Shown: positions 9,950 through 22,600 of the stretch, piece by piece | How positions within the stretch are numbered: position 1 is the stretch's first letter | How the letters are laid out: each line of letters begins with the position of its first letter | Origin: Albula goreensis | Lineage: Eukaryota; Chordata; Actinopteri; Albuliformes; Albulidae | DNA: 64,000 nucleotides | Assembly: GCA_022829145.1 (NCBI GenBank) | Contig: CM040747.1 | Location: 40,604,613-40,668,612, forward strand | Direction of reading: 5' to 3' | Notes under the pieces: model-generated | What the model was told of the DNA's origin: nothing | Database searches by the model: none | What the model saw: only the letters and a program-made list of their open reading frames with translations | Translations under genes and position numbers: made by a program

Positions 9950-12400
9950 ATTAATAATAAGCCTAATAAGTCCCATAAAATTTGATGTCCCTTTATCAAC
10001 TTGTGTTGACTTTGTAAAAATGCAAGTTATAACATATGAATTACATGTATTAAGTAATATTTCATCATAAAATTATATAATGTATGCAAATAAGCAATGA
10101 AAATAAATTTTTAAGATTATGTTACTTCCTTCTGTATTAGTTCAAGAGATTTTTACATTTTATTATTGTGTATTATATTTTTCTAAACAGCCCATATGAA
10201 CACTTTTATTTTAAAACAGCCAAAATGACACATCCAATTTTTCTTTCAAAAATGGCCTCATTTGGCTTAGAAATTAAATCATATACAGTACTGTACCATC
10301 ATAAAGACCACTGTGCTGGAATGTGTTTTAACATCACAGAGGAGGCCTGTGTGAGATGGTTGTTGATGCTGTTATAAAACTCTTGCTTGTTCAGCACTGT
10401 AAACAGAATTCACATCATTCTGTTTCCCAGGAACAGTAATATGTTGAAGTGGTTTAGAATTTTCAGGATTTCAGCCTCTATGATGTCACAATAGGAATGT
10501 TCTTAAAATGCAAACAACTATCAATTAATATGTCATTTGGATTTGTCATTGATTGCAACTACTGTATACTTCACCAAAATTTACCAGTCGCTAAATATAG
10601 TAGAAGACAATTTTGTGTTCCACCACTATTTTCTTGGACAGTTACATCCTTCAGACTTGTAAGTAGATACCTAAGTTCTTGATTAGAGGATGGTATCATT
10701 GATATGTTTTCTGTCTGAAAATAATATTCTCAGATTTATTGAAGCACACTGTTCTAACTACTATCCATGACAGAGCTGGGTGAAGGGAGTTATATCAGTG
10801 TCTGTATTTCATACCCAGTGATTATGCACATAGATCAGAGCAGATCAAGATGTTATGAATGAAAATTATAATGTACTGCTTTTATGTACATTTAACTTTA
10901 AATATATGGCCATGCTGTTCAAATGAGTAGACCATGTTAGATTGACAAACTATTAATTTCTCCAAGAGTTTTAGCAGTCAGAGTAGAAAGACTCTCAGAC
11001 ACTTCTCACCTTACACTGCTAACATTTACCTTGAGTCTGATTTATGTAGGTCTAGCTCTGAGTTAGAGCTCTAGTTCACCCAGTCTGCTTGGCTCCACTT
11101 AATGAGCAGCCAGCCTCTGACTGTTCACCTCGTTCTCAGGCTCTTGCTGAGTCTGTTGAATTGTCTCCACACAGCAGTTCCTCTGCTTATGCCTCTGCTG
11201 GAGGAGATGATGTGGGGACAGAGGCTGAGAGTCTACCAAGGCTCTGTGCTCACGTGGCTCCTGGCCATCACCATGGAATCAAGGATGCCTCTACCTGCCA
11301 GCACACATGAGTCTCTCTCCTCTGTCTTAGGATGTCCTGATCAGCACCAGCTCCAAATAAATGCATTTGGTTACGCAGTAAGAGAGCGCCCACGCTACAG
11401 CGCTCACTATGAAATCATGCATATGATGTGAATAGCTGCAGATTACCATGAGCAAAGGGTATGTGTTATTCCATATGGTTATCTGTTTAAAGACTGTTTG
11501 TGCTGACCTCATCAAATGAGGGCCATTTGATGCTAAGATTACAACATTCTGTTGTATGATTCAGACAAACCAATATGTATTTAATAATATCAGTCTGGGC
11601 AACATACTGATAAATAACTAGTCAGGACAGCAACGATTTTGTACTGTACTTAGACTTGATGATTTTCCACACCACAAGGGGGAGCCATCCTTCTGTGATA
11701 TAAGAGGGGTTATATGGTCTCTATTTGAGAAGAACCACAGAGACACCATAATAATGATTATGAAACACCTCTCTAGAACACACATCAGTCCAATGGAGGG
11801 GCCGATAGTGCCTCACTTTCACACTGTATTCAACACAAGGGACTGAGGTGGCACCCAAGTGACCGTAGTATTGTTGAGGATAATACAGTAACAGCTGTAA
11901 GGGTGAGGAAGAGTCAGCTCAGGTGTGAAGCTGTTGATGGAAACAGCACCGCTGTCCAATCCAGTTCAACATTACAGATCCTGACTAGTTCAGTCTCTCC
12001 AACAGATTTAAGCTGTGTTTCTAAATTATTCCTTAATTCATGTCCATACTTTCTATCATTGAAAATGTAAAAAAAGTTTACTCTTATGGAAACATACCCA
12101 AAAAATAACATTTGATATGATGGTATTAATTGTAATTGGGAGTTATTGTGTTAAGTTCATGTTCAAGCTTTTATTGAGAGTGAATGCAGAAAACTGCTTC
12201 ATGCATGTAATCCAGTTGCTAGTTTTCTGTACTGTGTTTGACTTGGATAAATTCACTTGTTTTTAAAAAAGGTGTTTCATATAATCATAATTATTCAATC
12301 ACTGGGCTTTGATACTGTTGGATGTACCGACATGAAAATGCTCAAATGTTTTATTACTTGGGATAGCATTTCTAAGATATAACAGAACCACTGAAGCTCA
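9950..12400. other. No gene recognised between Harbinger remnant and V4
   Basis: Short ORFs at about 10168-10682 and 11089-11431 match no family I know and show no clear exon signals. The rest is AT-rich. Confidence 0.45.
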
Positions 12401-12509
12401 GTGTGCTGGAGCAGAACCCCTCAGTGTCCCGGGTCAGTGCCTCCCCCCTCAGCACCTGCAGTAGGTCCCAGCTGCAGCAGTGCAGTCTCTGTGCAGTCTG
12501 ACTGAGGGA

Positions 12510-12537
12510 GATTTTTGTACAGCTCTCTATCACTGTG
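12510..12537 (-). promoter_or_regulatory. 12-RSS of V4
   Basis: On the minus strand: heptamer CACAGTG (12537-12531), 12-bp spacer, nonamer ACAAAAATC (12518-12510), one mismatch from the nonamer of V1 and V2. Confidence 0.88.
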
Positions 12538-13080
12538 TGAACACAGCACCACTGTGTTCACTCTGACAGTAGTAATCTCCTGCATCTTCAGCCTGGACTC
12601 CACTGATGGTCAGAGTGAAGTCAGTCCCAGATCCACTGCCACTGAATCGATCAGGAATCCCTGAGATACGCTGATTTACAAGCTTTATCAGGAGTTTAGG
12701 AGCTTCTCCAGGTTTCTGCTGGTACCAGAATGTGTAATGATCCCCATCACTGTCTTTATAAACTGCAGGGTTGGTTCTACAGCTCAGGGTGACAGTGTCT
12801 CCTATGAAAACAGATTTACCAGCAGGAGTCTGAGTCACAGTCACCTGTCCTTTAGATTCTGAAGCGAAGAATAAAAAATACATATTTCTATGATCCATTG
12901 GCACATTAGAATGTCATTTATTGTATGCAGTTATTTCATACAGTCATTTTAATTTTAATTAAAATAGATCATATCATATCTACTTGAATATGTTTTATGA
13001 ATCTTACCCTGAATGCAGAAAGTGAGTGCCCAGATTAAGATGGTGATAAAAGTCATTGTTGCTGTGGGTTCTGTTGCCAT
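12538..13080 (-). CDS. Immunoglobulin light-chain V segment V4 (kappa-type), intact
   Basis: This is the only V segment here with every expected part. The leader exon (13080-13008, 73 nt) starts at ATG and ends in a GTAAG donor. The V exon (12858-12538) follows a polypyrimidine tract and TTCGCTTCAG acceptor. In phase 1 it reads [20 protein letters not shown], the first Cys in [45 protein letters not shown], and DAGDYYC with the second Cys, ending [12 protein letters not shown] at the RSS. CDR1 is long. Octamer and TATA lie upstream, and a 12-RSS abuts the end. About 90 nt beyond the RSS is similar to the flank of V1, so V1 and V4 descend from one duplication that left them inverted. It would join a J segment outside this window. 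Confidence 0.92.
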
Positions 13081-13120
13081 GAAGGACAGCTCTCAGTCAT
13101 CAAGTGTTAAACTCACAGGA

Positions 13121-13184
13121 CTATAAACACTCCCAGAGCACTGAAGCATGTGCTGCCTATGCAAAGTGTCTTCTCTATGCAAAT
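13121..13184 (-). promoter_or_regulatory. V4 promoter: CTATAAA and octamer
   Basis: CTATAAA at 13121-13127 and ATGCAAAT at 13177-13184 (plus-strand text), in the same arrangement as V3. Confidence 0.8.
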
Positions 13185-13209
13185 GGTCTTCCTGGGTACA
13201 GCAGGCACT

Positions 13210-13960
13210 TGTAGCCCAGCAGTGCTGTGGACTGGAGACTGTGGGCTGTGACAGAGAGAGAGAGTTCAAAAGCAGAACCAGGACAGCAGAAGAGGTGTCA
13301 GTCACTCTGGTTTGACATAGAGTCACAGTTCATTTCACACATTAACATTAACACTTATTACAATCATGACATTGCAGGGTGGTTTAGAAGACCCTGCTGC
13401 TTAAAAGGGAGAGCACTATGACTGTATCTGCACTGGCTGTATAAGTGAGGTGCAGATTCACTTCTGAGCTCATTTTTGGGGCTCATTGTTGGCTTTTCAT
13501 AAGTATCCTGTTAAACATCTGTCTGTCTCCATGGATGAGATTTAAATGATTTAATGTGTTAAAAAGAAACAGTGCCAAAACCAGGACAGTGTATTTTCAT
13601 CAAGGAACAACTGAATCCTGAAAGCGGAAAGAGTTGTTCCTCAATTAGAACACACTGTCCTGATTTTGTTAATTTTGACACATTACTGTAAAACACTTTG
13701 TCATGTTGGTGATTAAAGCACCTGCAATTCTGTCACCAAGTGTTTGAACTCTTTCAAAATCTGATAGATGTCACATGTTGCTTTAGAAACTCACATATTG
13801 ATTGTGAGTATTTTACACTAGAAAGTACTCACAATTAATATTGACTTTTACTTAAACATACAAATACATATCATTAAATATGTCAGAATTGTGTCAGAAA
13901 ATTAGTCAACAGTTACTTAAATGGCAGAAAATGGGAAGAGGATATTTCACCCCACACCTG
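13210..13960. other. No gene recognised
   Basis: The first 50 nt are V-upstream flank shared with V1 (text like CAGCAGTGCTGTGGA). Nothing is recognised in the remainder. Confidence 0.5.
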
Positions 13961-13965
13961 AACTG

Positions 13966-14111
13966 TCAGTGACTGGATGCACCTGCTTCAGAACTTTGTA
14001 AACGGAGATGGCGTAGTTCTCCTTCCAGGACTTTCTGCGCTTCTTGCCTCCCTTAAAAGCCGACTTAGTCACAGCTTTCTTCGAGCCCTTCTTAGGCGCG
14101 GACTTAGGTTT
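13966..14111 (-). pseudogene. Histone H2B pseudogene, N-terminal fragment
   Basis: The minus strand encodes [20 protein letters not shown], then [20 protein letters not shown] and LKQVHPVT. This is the basic tail and first helix of H2B, a core nucleosome histone. The initiator Met is missing: an in-frame stop lies just before KPKSAPKK. After HPVT the similarity ends where intact H2B continues into the histone fold. Only about 48 of roughly 125 residues remain. Substitutions such as Trp and Asn in the RKS-KESY region support decay. No intact histone gene is nearby, so this is a dispersed fragment. Confidence 0.85.
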
Positions 14112-14289
14112 TTAAAGAACTTTATTGATCAAGATCTCATTCACACAAAACAATACAATACGTTACAAAACAATACAACTGATCATTTTGAAACAAAAGG
14201 CATTTTTCATTGCAGCTAGAATTTGAGTTATACTACAGCTTAATTGCAGTCCATTTCAGCAGTGGGCGTTTTCTTTTAAGGCCAAGGGT

Positions 14290-14750
14290 CCGTTTCCCTT
14301 TCAAGTCAGTAATTTTTTGTTTAAACTCACTCTCAAAGAACAACACCGTGCGGCATACTGTCAACTGTTGCATCTGTATACGACCCCCTAGGTTTCATTG
14401 CTCCCGATCTCCTTAAAGGGAAAAGGATCCTACAGGAAATGTGTACCACTATCCGAGGAACTTAAGCCGTGGTGGGAGAGTTTGAGGAATCATTTCACCA
14501 ATCTGGAAAAGCATACCCAGATATTACTTGCCTTCCAACTTCGCAAAGGTACTCAACACGGAATTGCATCACTTCTCAGATGCAAACACCATTGGATATA
14601 ATCAGTGCTCCTACCCCAGACTGAAGAATGGAAAAGGAGAAGTACATTGCGTTCTCATCACGGAAAAGTCCCACTGTCTTTCTCCCACAAGTCAAAAACA
14701 AAAGCCCAGATTGATAACCATACTTTGACTGTTGATTATGCCACGGGGGG
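14290..14750 (+). pseudogene. BEL/Pao-type retrotransposon pol fragment
   Basis: Pieces of BEL/Pao pol, between the reverse transcriptase and RNase H regions, can be read in more than one frame. CGILSTVASVYDPLGFIAPD (from about 14350) matches the family's RG-LS-V-S-YDPLGF-AP motif. LLKGKRILQEMCT follows. About 150 nt later, LNTELHHFSDANTIGY (about 14536-14590) and CSYPRLKNGKGEVHCVLITE match the LHHFSDAS-GYG--SYLR RNase H signature. Frameshifts and stops interrupt the reading and no LTRs were found. It begins about 180 nt from the H2B fragment. Confidence 0.72.
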
Positions 14751-14759
14751 AAATGCACT

Positions 14760-17150
14760 GGTACGGATCATTGTTCCGAAACGTTGGCACAACTGGTACT
14801 CTAGAACAATTAAGACTGTTTCAAAACACTGTAAGTCATATGACCCGAATAAACAATTAATACTGTTTCGAAACACGAACACAGCTGACTCTTAGGAACT
14901 ATGAACACTGTTTCCAAACGCGCTGGCAGCTTACTGTTAGGAACAAGTAACTGTTTCAAAAACCTTGTGATGGGGACATCTGCAGGTGACATGTGTGTAA
15001 TAACAAGTAGTCTGCAATAAGTCTGCTTTGAAGAATTGGACCGTAGTGACTGGTAATAAACCAACGTAATATACTTCCTCAAAAGTCACTGAAATAAACA
15101 ACTTTTATTAAGTAGCAACGACTTTGAAACAGGGTATTTTAGAGGAGGCCAAACACATTTATATGAAATTCTCTGGTTATTATGCTGCATGCAGCTTGCA
15201 GGAGGAAGCTATATTCGTGAAGTGAAAGAAGAGGCTATGTGTCATTTTAATAGGGTCATAAAATATACGCAGATGAGACGATGCAACCACAAGATGTTTG
15301 AACTTTTTATATCCTGATGTAAACTACTTATTCAGTAGTTGGTATTTAATGAAAGCTCTGATACTACAGGGATTACAGTCAGGAATCTAAACCTAGGGAC
15401 TCAGAATGGGTCAGTCCAAATGATGAAAGTGAAAGTATTTCTTTTCAAGCACCATTTCGTAGACAGAAGAGCAGGGTAAAGAGAGAAGAAGCAAAAAGTG
15501 GAATAACATAATTGTAAGTACTGCGTGTGACAGAGAGTGTCGGTGTAAATGTATATTTTTGGTCAGAAGTATAAAGGTTTGCTCAACGTTTTTTCGGCTA
15601 GATAATGTAAAAATGGCAAGTAAGTAAGAAACAGTTCCTCGACTCGGTCTAAGTAAACGCGAAAGTTAAATATCTGAAACGCCATTTTAAAGAAGGAGAC
15701 AGATGAGAATGAAGTGAAAAAGAATACTTTTAACACCGTAAGTGTCTTTAACAGGTGGTTATTCTGCCTTGGGTGGTGTGCCCGAATAAAATCGCTGGGG
15801 GTTCATTTAGGCAAATGTAAAAAATGTGGAGCGTCCGCTTCAGGTTGTAGAGTCGTTGAACGGAATCACTTTGTACTGATAGCTAATCTTCTTATCGACA
15901 ATCTTCTCAACAAATATCCGACAGACTATAGCAAAACTATTTTAAATCCGAATGTCCGAGGCGAAAACTGAATTGTGCATCCAGTTAGTGTACTTATTTA
16001 TGATGAACAATGCTCATTTAACGGAAGTCAATTTCCTGCATTTATGTGACTTTTCAGGGGAAAAATGAAAAATAATAATAATCGAATGTTACATTTTATA
16101 GGCTACATGTCGCAAAAAAATATTCTACCCCTTATAATCATATTTTCATTTTAAAAGGTTGCAAAATGATGCATGTTAGCAAAACCGGTCATTAACGGGT
16201 GCACGTCATGTCATGTAAACATGGCGCTTTGGCTTTTGATTCGGAGCCGAACGTCCCTATCTTCAACCTTTTACTTTCGTGAAGCATTGAGGCAGTTCCC
16301 AAATAGGCAGCAATATGTGATGTTGCGCTTGAATTGAGAATGGTGCTGAAGCGATATAATGTAGCCTATGCTATCGAATATAATCGCTGTCGTAATATCA
16401 GTAATATCATGGCAAAATCCGTCAATATCTGTACAGTCAATGTGATTTGACAGTCAATTACAGTCAATTCCAGAGCAGTGAGGCTGCACTGAAGGCGGGT
16501 GATGAGGGCCTTCCACCATCTAGATACAAACATTGATTTATTCACTGGACCCATGATTTATTTACAAATATATATTTATTTGTTCGCAACATTAATTCTT
16601 CGTTCTGTGACTCAGACTACACAAACAATGGATTTACTGTCAGAAAAGTGTGTTGATATTCATCAAAAACATTTAGGAACAGTCTTGAGCGTTTTTTGTT
16701 CTCAGATTAAAATGTCAGAGTAAAACCAACCACGTTACTCGAGGTGTTCAAACATTATAGAATCTAAGTTATACGGACATACATGCACAACCCTTGATAG
16801 ATTTTTAATGATTTTTTTAAATGAATTATTATTTGGTGCCAATAAACAAGCTTTATTTAGCCATCAAATTTGGTTAATTGAATTTTGATCGGGTTTTGTG
16901 TCCATATTACACTTACAAACACCCAAAGGCAATTTTTCATTTTAAATGTCAAAAACCTTTCAACCACAACACCCTGCTTGTTGAACAAAGTTGTGTCCAA
17001 GTGATATTGACATGTGGGTACAGCCCTTTGATTTCCCTTCAATTTGGGCTCATGGTAAACGAGGCGATTTTTAAGTGACGATCTGTTAAATGTCAGATAA
17101 TGAATAATGGATAATGAAGCTCAAATGTTCGTAATTTCTATTCCTGTGTG
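14760..17150. other. No gene recognised upstream of the NLR gene
   Basis: The stretch 14760-14960 repeats GTTTCAAAAC/GTTTCGAAAC-like phrases. A small ORF at 15714-15971 has no family match. The NLR promoter and 5' untranslated exons may lie here, but I see no decisive signal. Confidence 0.4.
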
Positions 17151-17157
17151 TTTACAG

Positions 17158-17304
17158 GTCTGTTAGATCTGGGTCAGAACCGTTTCATGGTCAGTTCTTG
17201 TCAGGCATGTTCCAGTCACCTGAGACAGGAGACGCGGTCTCTAAAATGAGTCTCTCTGGGGAGCCAAAGACCAGCGCTGGAACCTCCAGCCCTAAAAGCA
17301 AGAG
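17158..17304 (+). CDS. NLR gene, first coding exon (coding from 17246)
   Basis: The exon follows a TGTGTTTACAG acceptor and ends at a GTATG donor (17305). The reading frame starting at ATG 17246 gives MSLSGEPKTSAGTSSPKSK and leaves phase 2. MSLSGE is the usual opening of fish NLR-C proteins, which is why I chose this ATG over two upstream ATGs in the same exon. Those lie in other contexts and are probably untranslated. It feeds in frame into the first 111-nt repeat exon. Confidence 0.8.
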
Positions 17305-17351
17305 GTATGAATACCTGGAACCGATTCTACTTTAATTAATACATTATAAAT

Positions 17352-17840
17352 GAGTTAGACCTGCAATAAGAGGATGAGGTTAACTGGAAGCTCTGTCTCC
17401 ATGTGTTGTGAGTTAGTGCTGCAGTAAGAGAATGAGTCTGACTGGAAGCTCTGTCTCCATGTGCTGTGAGTTAGAGCTGCAGTAAGAGGATGAGATGAAC
17501 TGGAAGCTCTGTCTCCATGTGCTGTGAGTTAGAGATGCAGTAAGAGGATGAGGTTAACTGGAAGCTCTGTCTCCATGTGCTGTGAGTTAGAGCTGCAGTA
17601 AGAGGATGAGATTAACTGGAAGCTCTGTCACCATGTGCTGTGAGTTAGAGATGCAGTAAGAGGATGAGATTAACTAGAAGCTCTGTCTCCATGTCCTGTG
17701 AGTTAGAGCTGCAGTAAGAGGATGAGATGAACTGGAAGCTCTGTCTCCATGTGCTGTGAGTTAGAGATGCAGTAAGAGGATGAGGTTAACTGGAAGCTCT
17801 GTCTCCATGTGCTGTGAGTGAGAGCAGCAGTAAGAGTATT
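17352..17840 (+). repeat. 58-bp intronic minisatellite, intron 1
   Basis: Eight units plus a partial one, built on GAGCTGCAGTAAGAGGATGA and GCTCTGTCTCCATGTGCTGT. Units alternate between GAGCTGCAG and GAGATGCAG starts, which suggests expansion as dimers. Every unit contains GTAAGAG, the core of a 5' splice site. Confidence 0.92.
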
Positions 17841-18180
17841 TTAAGGTGAGAAATTGAAGTGCTTTCTCAGCTAAAAAGTGATGTTCTAATTCTTCTTCCT
17901 CCTCTTTGCCTCTGCACCTCAAGTTCCCACATTGTGTTTTATAAGTCAGTATTATTTGCTGCTGTACCTAACAACCTGTAGAAATTGAAATCTTGCAAGG
18001 AAAATTGTTTTTCCTACTGTTTTACTTATCACCAAGGTAATTCTGTAAATTAATTATTCTTTGTAGGATAGTATTAGCTTGGTTTATGTCAGAAATTATT
18101 TGAAGGCACCTTGAACTGCTGGGCTGTTTTCACCAAATCATGTTTTAAAACAAATATGCAATGTTTCTGTTCTCTAATAG

Positions 18181-18291
18181 GATCCAGAGTGAAAGAGCAG
18201 GGTCACCTGTACCCAGCTGTCTGTCAATGAAGAGTGACTGGTCAATGAGAGAACCTATACAATTCAGTGGAGGATTTACAGGTGATCCAAG
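18181..18291 (+). CDS. NLR repeat exon 1 of 13 (37-codon peptide)
   Basis: A 111-nt exon entered after TCTCTAATAG and left at GTAAGA, phase 2 on both sides. It encodes IQSERAGSPVPSC, then a conserved core SMKSDWSMREPIQFSGGF and TGDPR; this copy reads CLSMK. The similar segment in fish NLR-C proteins precedes the death-fold or FISNA region, and some zebrafish groups are known to carry several such peptides on separate exons. The peptide is polar, rich in Ser, Gly and Pro, with no hydrophobic heptads, so it is probably flexible. Its function is unknown to me. Because the exon is a whole number of codons, copies can be added, lost or skipped without changing frame. Confidence 0.85.
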
Positions 18292-18483
18292 GTAAGAAAA
18301 CGGGTGCATATTTACACTTCATTATCATTATGTTTATCTGTCAATGGTAACATTCAAGTGTAGGTGGGGTGTGCCATATTATATTCAGGTGTATGATAGT
18401 GTACCATTTCACATTCAGGTGCAGGTTAGAAATGCTGTGTCAAACTCAGGTGTAGGTGAGGTGTACCACATCACATTCAAGTG

Positions 18484-18680
18484 TGAGAGCTGCAGTAAGA
18501 GGATGAGGTTAACTGGAAGCTCTGTCTCCATGTGCTGTGAGTTAGAGCTGCAGCAAGAGGATGAGGTTAACTGGAAGCTCTGTCTCCATGTGCTGTGAGT
18601 TAGAGCTGCAGTAAGAGGATGAGATTAACTGGAAGCTCTGTCTCCATGTGCTGTGAGTTAGAGCAGCAGTAAGAGTATTT
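18484..18680 (+). repeat. 58-bp minisatellite after repeat exon 1
   Basis: Three units plus the terminal partial unit that ends GCAGCAGTAAGAGTATTTTA. That ending recurs in nearly every intron of the array. Confidence 0.9.
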
Positions 18681-19057
18681 TAAGGTGAGAGATTGAAGTG
18701 CTTTCGCAGCTACAAGGTGGTTTTCTAATTCTTGTTCCTTCTTGTTGCCTCTGCACCTCAAGTTCCCACATTGTGTTTTATAAGTCAGTATTATTTGCTG
18801 CTGTACCTAACAACCTGTAGAAATTGAAATCTTGCAAGGAAAATTGTTTTTCCTACTGTTTTACTTATCACCAAGGTAATTCTGTAAATTAATTATTCTT
18901 TGTAGGATAGTATTAGCTTGGTTTATGTCAGAAATTATTTGAAGGCACCTTGAACTGCTGGGCTGTTTTCACCAAATCATGTTTTAAAACAAATATGCAA
19001 TGTTTCTGTTCTCTAATAGGATCCAGAGTGAAAGAGCAGGGTCACCTGTACCCAGCC

Positions 19058-19625
19058 TGTCAGGATTCAGAGGGACCCAAGCGCAGACAGAGATACGTAA
19101 TAAACAGAGGTTTATTAAGCAGCCAGAAGCACAGTCCACAAATCCAAAATCCAAGTCGTTAATCAGGCAGAGGTCAAAACCAGAGAGGCTCGGCAAAAGT
19201 ACAGAAACGCAATCCAGGGTGGCAGTCAAAAACAGGCAAAGAGTTCGTAAACAGGCAGGCTCAGCAAAGGTACAAAAATCACAAGGCGAAGAATCAAAAC
19301 CAAAAAACAGACAGGGTAATAACAGGCAGGCAGATCAGAAACAGAAAGGCTTGTAGCGCAACAGGTACTAAACACACTGAGACGAACTCGCAACGAACAA
19401 AAGACAGGGCAGGGTATAAATACACAACTTAACAAGCAATGAGACACAGGTGAGACAGCAGGGCAGGTGAAACACATGATAATCAGAGAAGGGAACAAAG
19501 TGGGCGGGGAAAACTGAATGACAACAAAAGCACATGGACAGAGAGTGAAAAGCAAAACACGGAAACGATCGAACAAAACTGACAGAAACAAAAACAATAA
19601 TCCCGATCACCCCACAGTACTGACA
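19058..19625 (-). repeat. 3' LTR of the Gypsy element
   Basis: 568 bp, TGTCAGG...ACTGACA. On the element's strand it is preceded by a G-rich run (plus strand GTACCCCCCCCCC, 19626 onward), a candidate polypurine tract priming plus-strand synthesis. Confidence 0.93.
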
Positions 19626-22600
19626 GTACCCCCCCCCCTACGAACGCCACCCGGCGTTCTAGCAGGCACCCCAGGATGCTGCTTGTGAAAGTCCCTGATG
19701 AGGGCAGGATCCAGGATGTCCCGGGCCGGGACCCAGCAGCGTTCCTCAGGGCCGTAGCCCTCCCAGTCCACCAAGTATTGCAGACCCCTGCCCCGACGAC
19801 GGACCTTCAGCAAGCGGCGCACAGTGTACGCCTCGGAGCCCTCGATGAGACGTGGGGGAGGAGGAGCCTTAGGGGGTGGGCACAGGGGGCTGCGGCGGAC
19901 AGGTTTGATGCAGGAGACGTGGAAAGTGGGGTGGATGCGGCGGAGGGGGGGAGGCAGCTGGAGGCGGACTGCCACAGGACTGATGACCTTGGTGATGGGG
20001 AAGGGACCGATGAACCGGGGAGCCAATTTCCGGGAGTCCACCTTGAGAGGAAGGTCACGGGTGGAAAGCCAGACTCGCTGACCCTGGAGGTAACGCGGAG
20101 CCTTGGAGCGCCGACGGTCAGCCGCCTTCTTGATGTGGGCTGACGCCCGCAGCAGTGCCGACCGAGCCCTCCTCCCAGGTGCGGCGGCATCTCCGGATAA
20201 AGGCAGCTGCAGATGGAACACTCACCTCCTCCTCCTGGGACGGGAACAGGGGGGGTTGGTACCCGAGGCAGCAGTGGAAGGGCGACAGACCCGTGGAGGA
20301 GGAGGGGAGGGAGTTGACCGAGTATTCCACCCACGGCAGCTGCCGACTCCAAGCAGAGGCGTCCCTGGAGACCAGACATCGCAGCACCGTCTCAAGCTGT
20401 TGATTAGCCCGCTCGGTCTGGCCGTTAGTCTGGGGGTGAAAACCTGAGGACAGTTTAGCAGAGGCACCAATCAATGTACAAAATGACCTCCAAAATTGAG
20501 AAGTGAACTGGGGCCCCCTATCTGACACAACCTCCAAGGGAAGCCCATGCAACCTAAAAACATGAGCCACCAGGAGCTCAGCAGTTTCCTTGGCAGAGGG
20601 TAATTTAGGAAGCGCAATGAAATGTACTGCCTTGGAGAAACGGTCCACGATCGTGAGGATGACTGTGCTACCGTCAGATGGGGGCAAACCAGTGACAAAA
20701 TCCAGCGCGATGTGCGACCAGGGCCTTCGAGGGACCGGTAGAGGCGCAACAGGCCAGCAGGAGAACTGGTGGAAGGCTTGTTCCGGGCGCAGACCGAGCA
20801 GGCAGAGACAAAGCTGTGGACGTCCTCCTTCATGTCAGGCCACCAGAAGCGTTGTTTCAGCAGAGCCATGGTGCGTCTTACTCCTGGATGACAGGCCAGC
20901 TTGGAGGAGTGTCCCCACTGCAGCACCTGGGGACGGACACCTTGAGGAACGAACAAACAGTTAGTCGGACAGGCACTGGGGAGCAGACTCACCACCGGGC
21001 GGTGCGGACCACCGACTCAATTTCCCACTGCAGCCGCTACCCAGCAGCGATCAGGCAGGATGTGACCCTTCTCAGGAGAGCTTTCTGATGAGGCATGTAG
21101 ACGCGAGAGGGCATCTGGTTTGGCATTCTTGGAGCCGGGCGATATGAGAGAGAAGTTGAAACGGGCAAAGAAGAGGGACCAGCGTGCCTGGCGAGAATTA
21201 AGCCGTTTGGCAGAACGAAGGTACTCTAGATTCTTATGGTCCGTCCACACCAGGAAGGGATCCTTCGTTCCCTCCAACCAGTGCCTCCACTCCTCTAACG
21301 CTAGCTTGACCGCCAAGAGCTCCCGGTCACCAATGTCGTAATTCCGTTCGGCGGGAGACAGTCTGCGGGAGAAAAAGGCACAGGGGTGAAGCTTGTCATC
21401 CTGACTGGACACCTGAGAGAGGACTGCCCCCACCCCTACATCCGAGGCATCCACCTCCACCACGAACTGACGGGCAGGATCAGGCTGGACCAGAATAGGA
21501 GCGGGAAGTGAAACGCCTCTTGAGTTCCCGGAATGCCACCTCCGCTGCCGGGGACCAGGAGAACCTAGTGGTGGAGGAAGTGAGAGAGGTCAATGGAGCC
21601 GCCACGATACTGTAGTTCCTGATGAATCTTCGATAGAAGTTCGCAAATCCCAGGAACCTCTGCAACTCCCTGCGGGACGTGGGTAGCGGCCAGTCCACTA
21701 CGGCTTGTACCTTCTTAGCATCCATCTGGACTCCCCCGCTGAAATCACATACCCCAAAGAAGGCCACAGTGTCCCGGTGAAATTCGCATTTCTCAGCCTT
21801 GACAAATAAATTGTTTTCCAAGAGTCTCTGCAGGACCTGGCGGACGTGGACGGGAGTGCTCGGCAGGGGACCGGGAGAACACCAGGATATCGTCTAGGTA
21901 GACGTAGAGCGAACCGCCCCAACATGTCACGCAAAACATCATTTACCAATGCCTGGAAGACAGATGGGGAATTAGTAAGACCAAAAGGCATAACTAAATA
22001 TTCGTAATGGCCAGTGGGGGTGTTAAATGCCGTCTTCCATTCATCTCCCTCTCGGATCCGGACCAGGTGATAGGCGTTGCGTAGGTCAAGCTTGGTAAAG
22101 ACAGATGCACCCTGCAGAGACTCAAAAGCAGTAGACATTAATGGCAGAGGATAGCGATTCTTTACCGTGATACTGTTGAGACCCGGTAGTCAATGCAGGG
22201 CGTAGCGATCCATCTTTCTTCCCCACGAAAAAAAAACCTGCCCCTGCAGGAGAGCGATGAGGCGGATGATACCTGCTGCCAGGGATTCCTGAATGTACTT
22301 CTCCATGGCCTGCGTCTCAGGGGTGACAGAGAAAAAAAGGCGGCCTCGGGGAGGCGTGGTCCCTGGCAGCAGATCAATGGCACAGTCATATGGCCGATGG
22401 GGAGGCAGCGAGGCGGCCCGGGATTTACTGAATACACTTTTAAGGTCCATATACTCTGGGGGAACGTTAGACAGGTCAGGAACTCTTCCAAGGTCTGCCG
22501 GATAACTGGGACAGGTACCTGGGCATCACGAAGACAGTGCTTGAGACAGTATGCGCTCCACTCCATAACCCGGTTGTTAGCCCAGTCCACCCACGGGTTG

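Noticed and set aside
15714..15971. 85-codon ORF with a CxxC-like KCKKCG
   Set aside because: A single Cys pair, no further zinc-finger pattern and no exon or promoter support.
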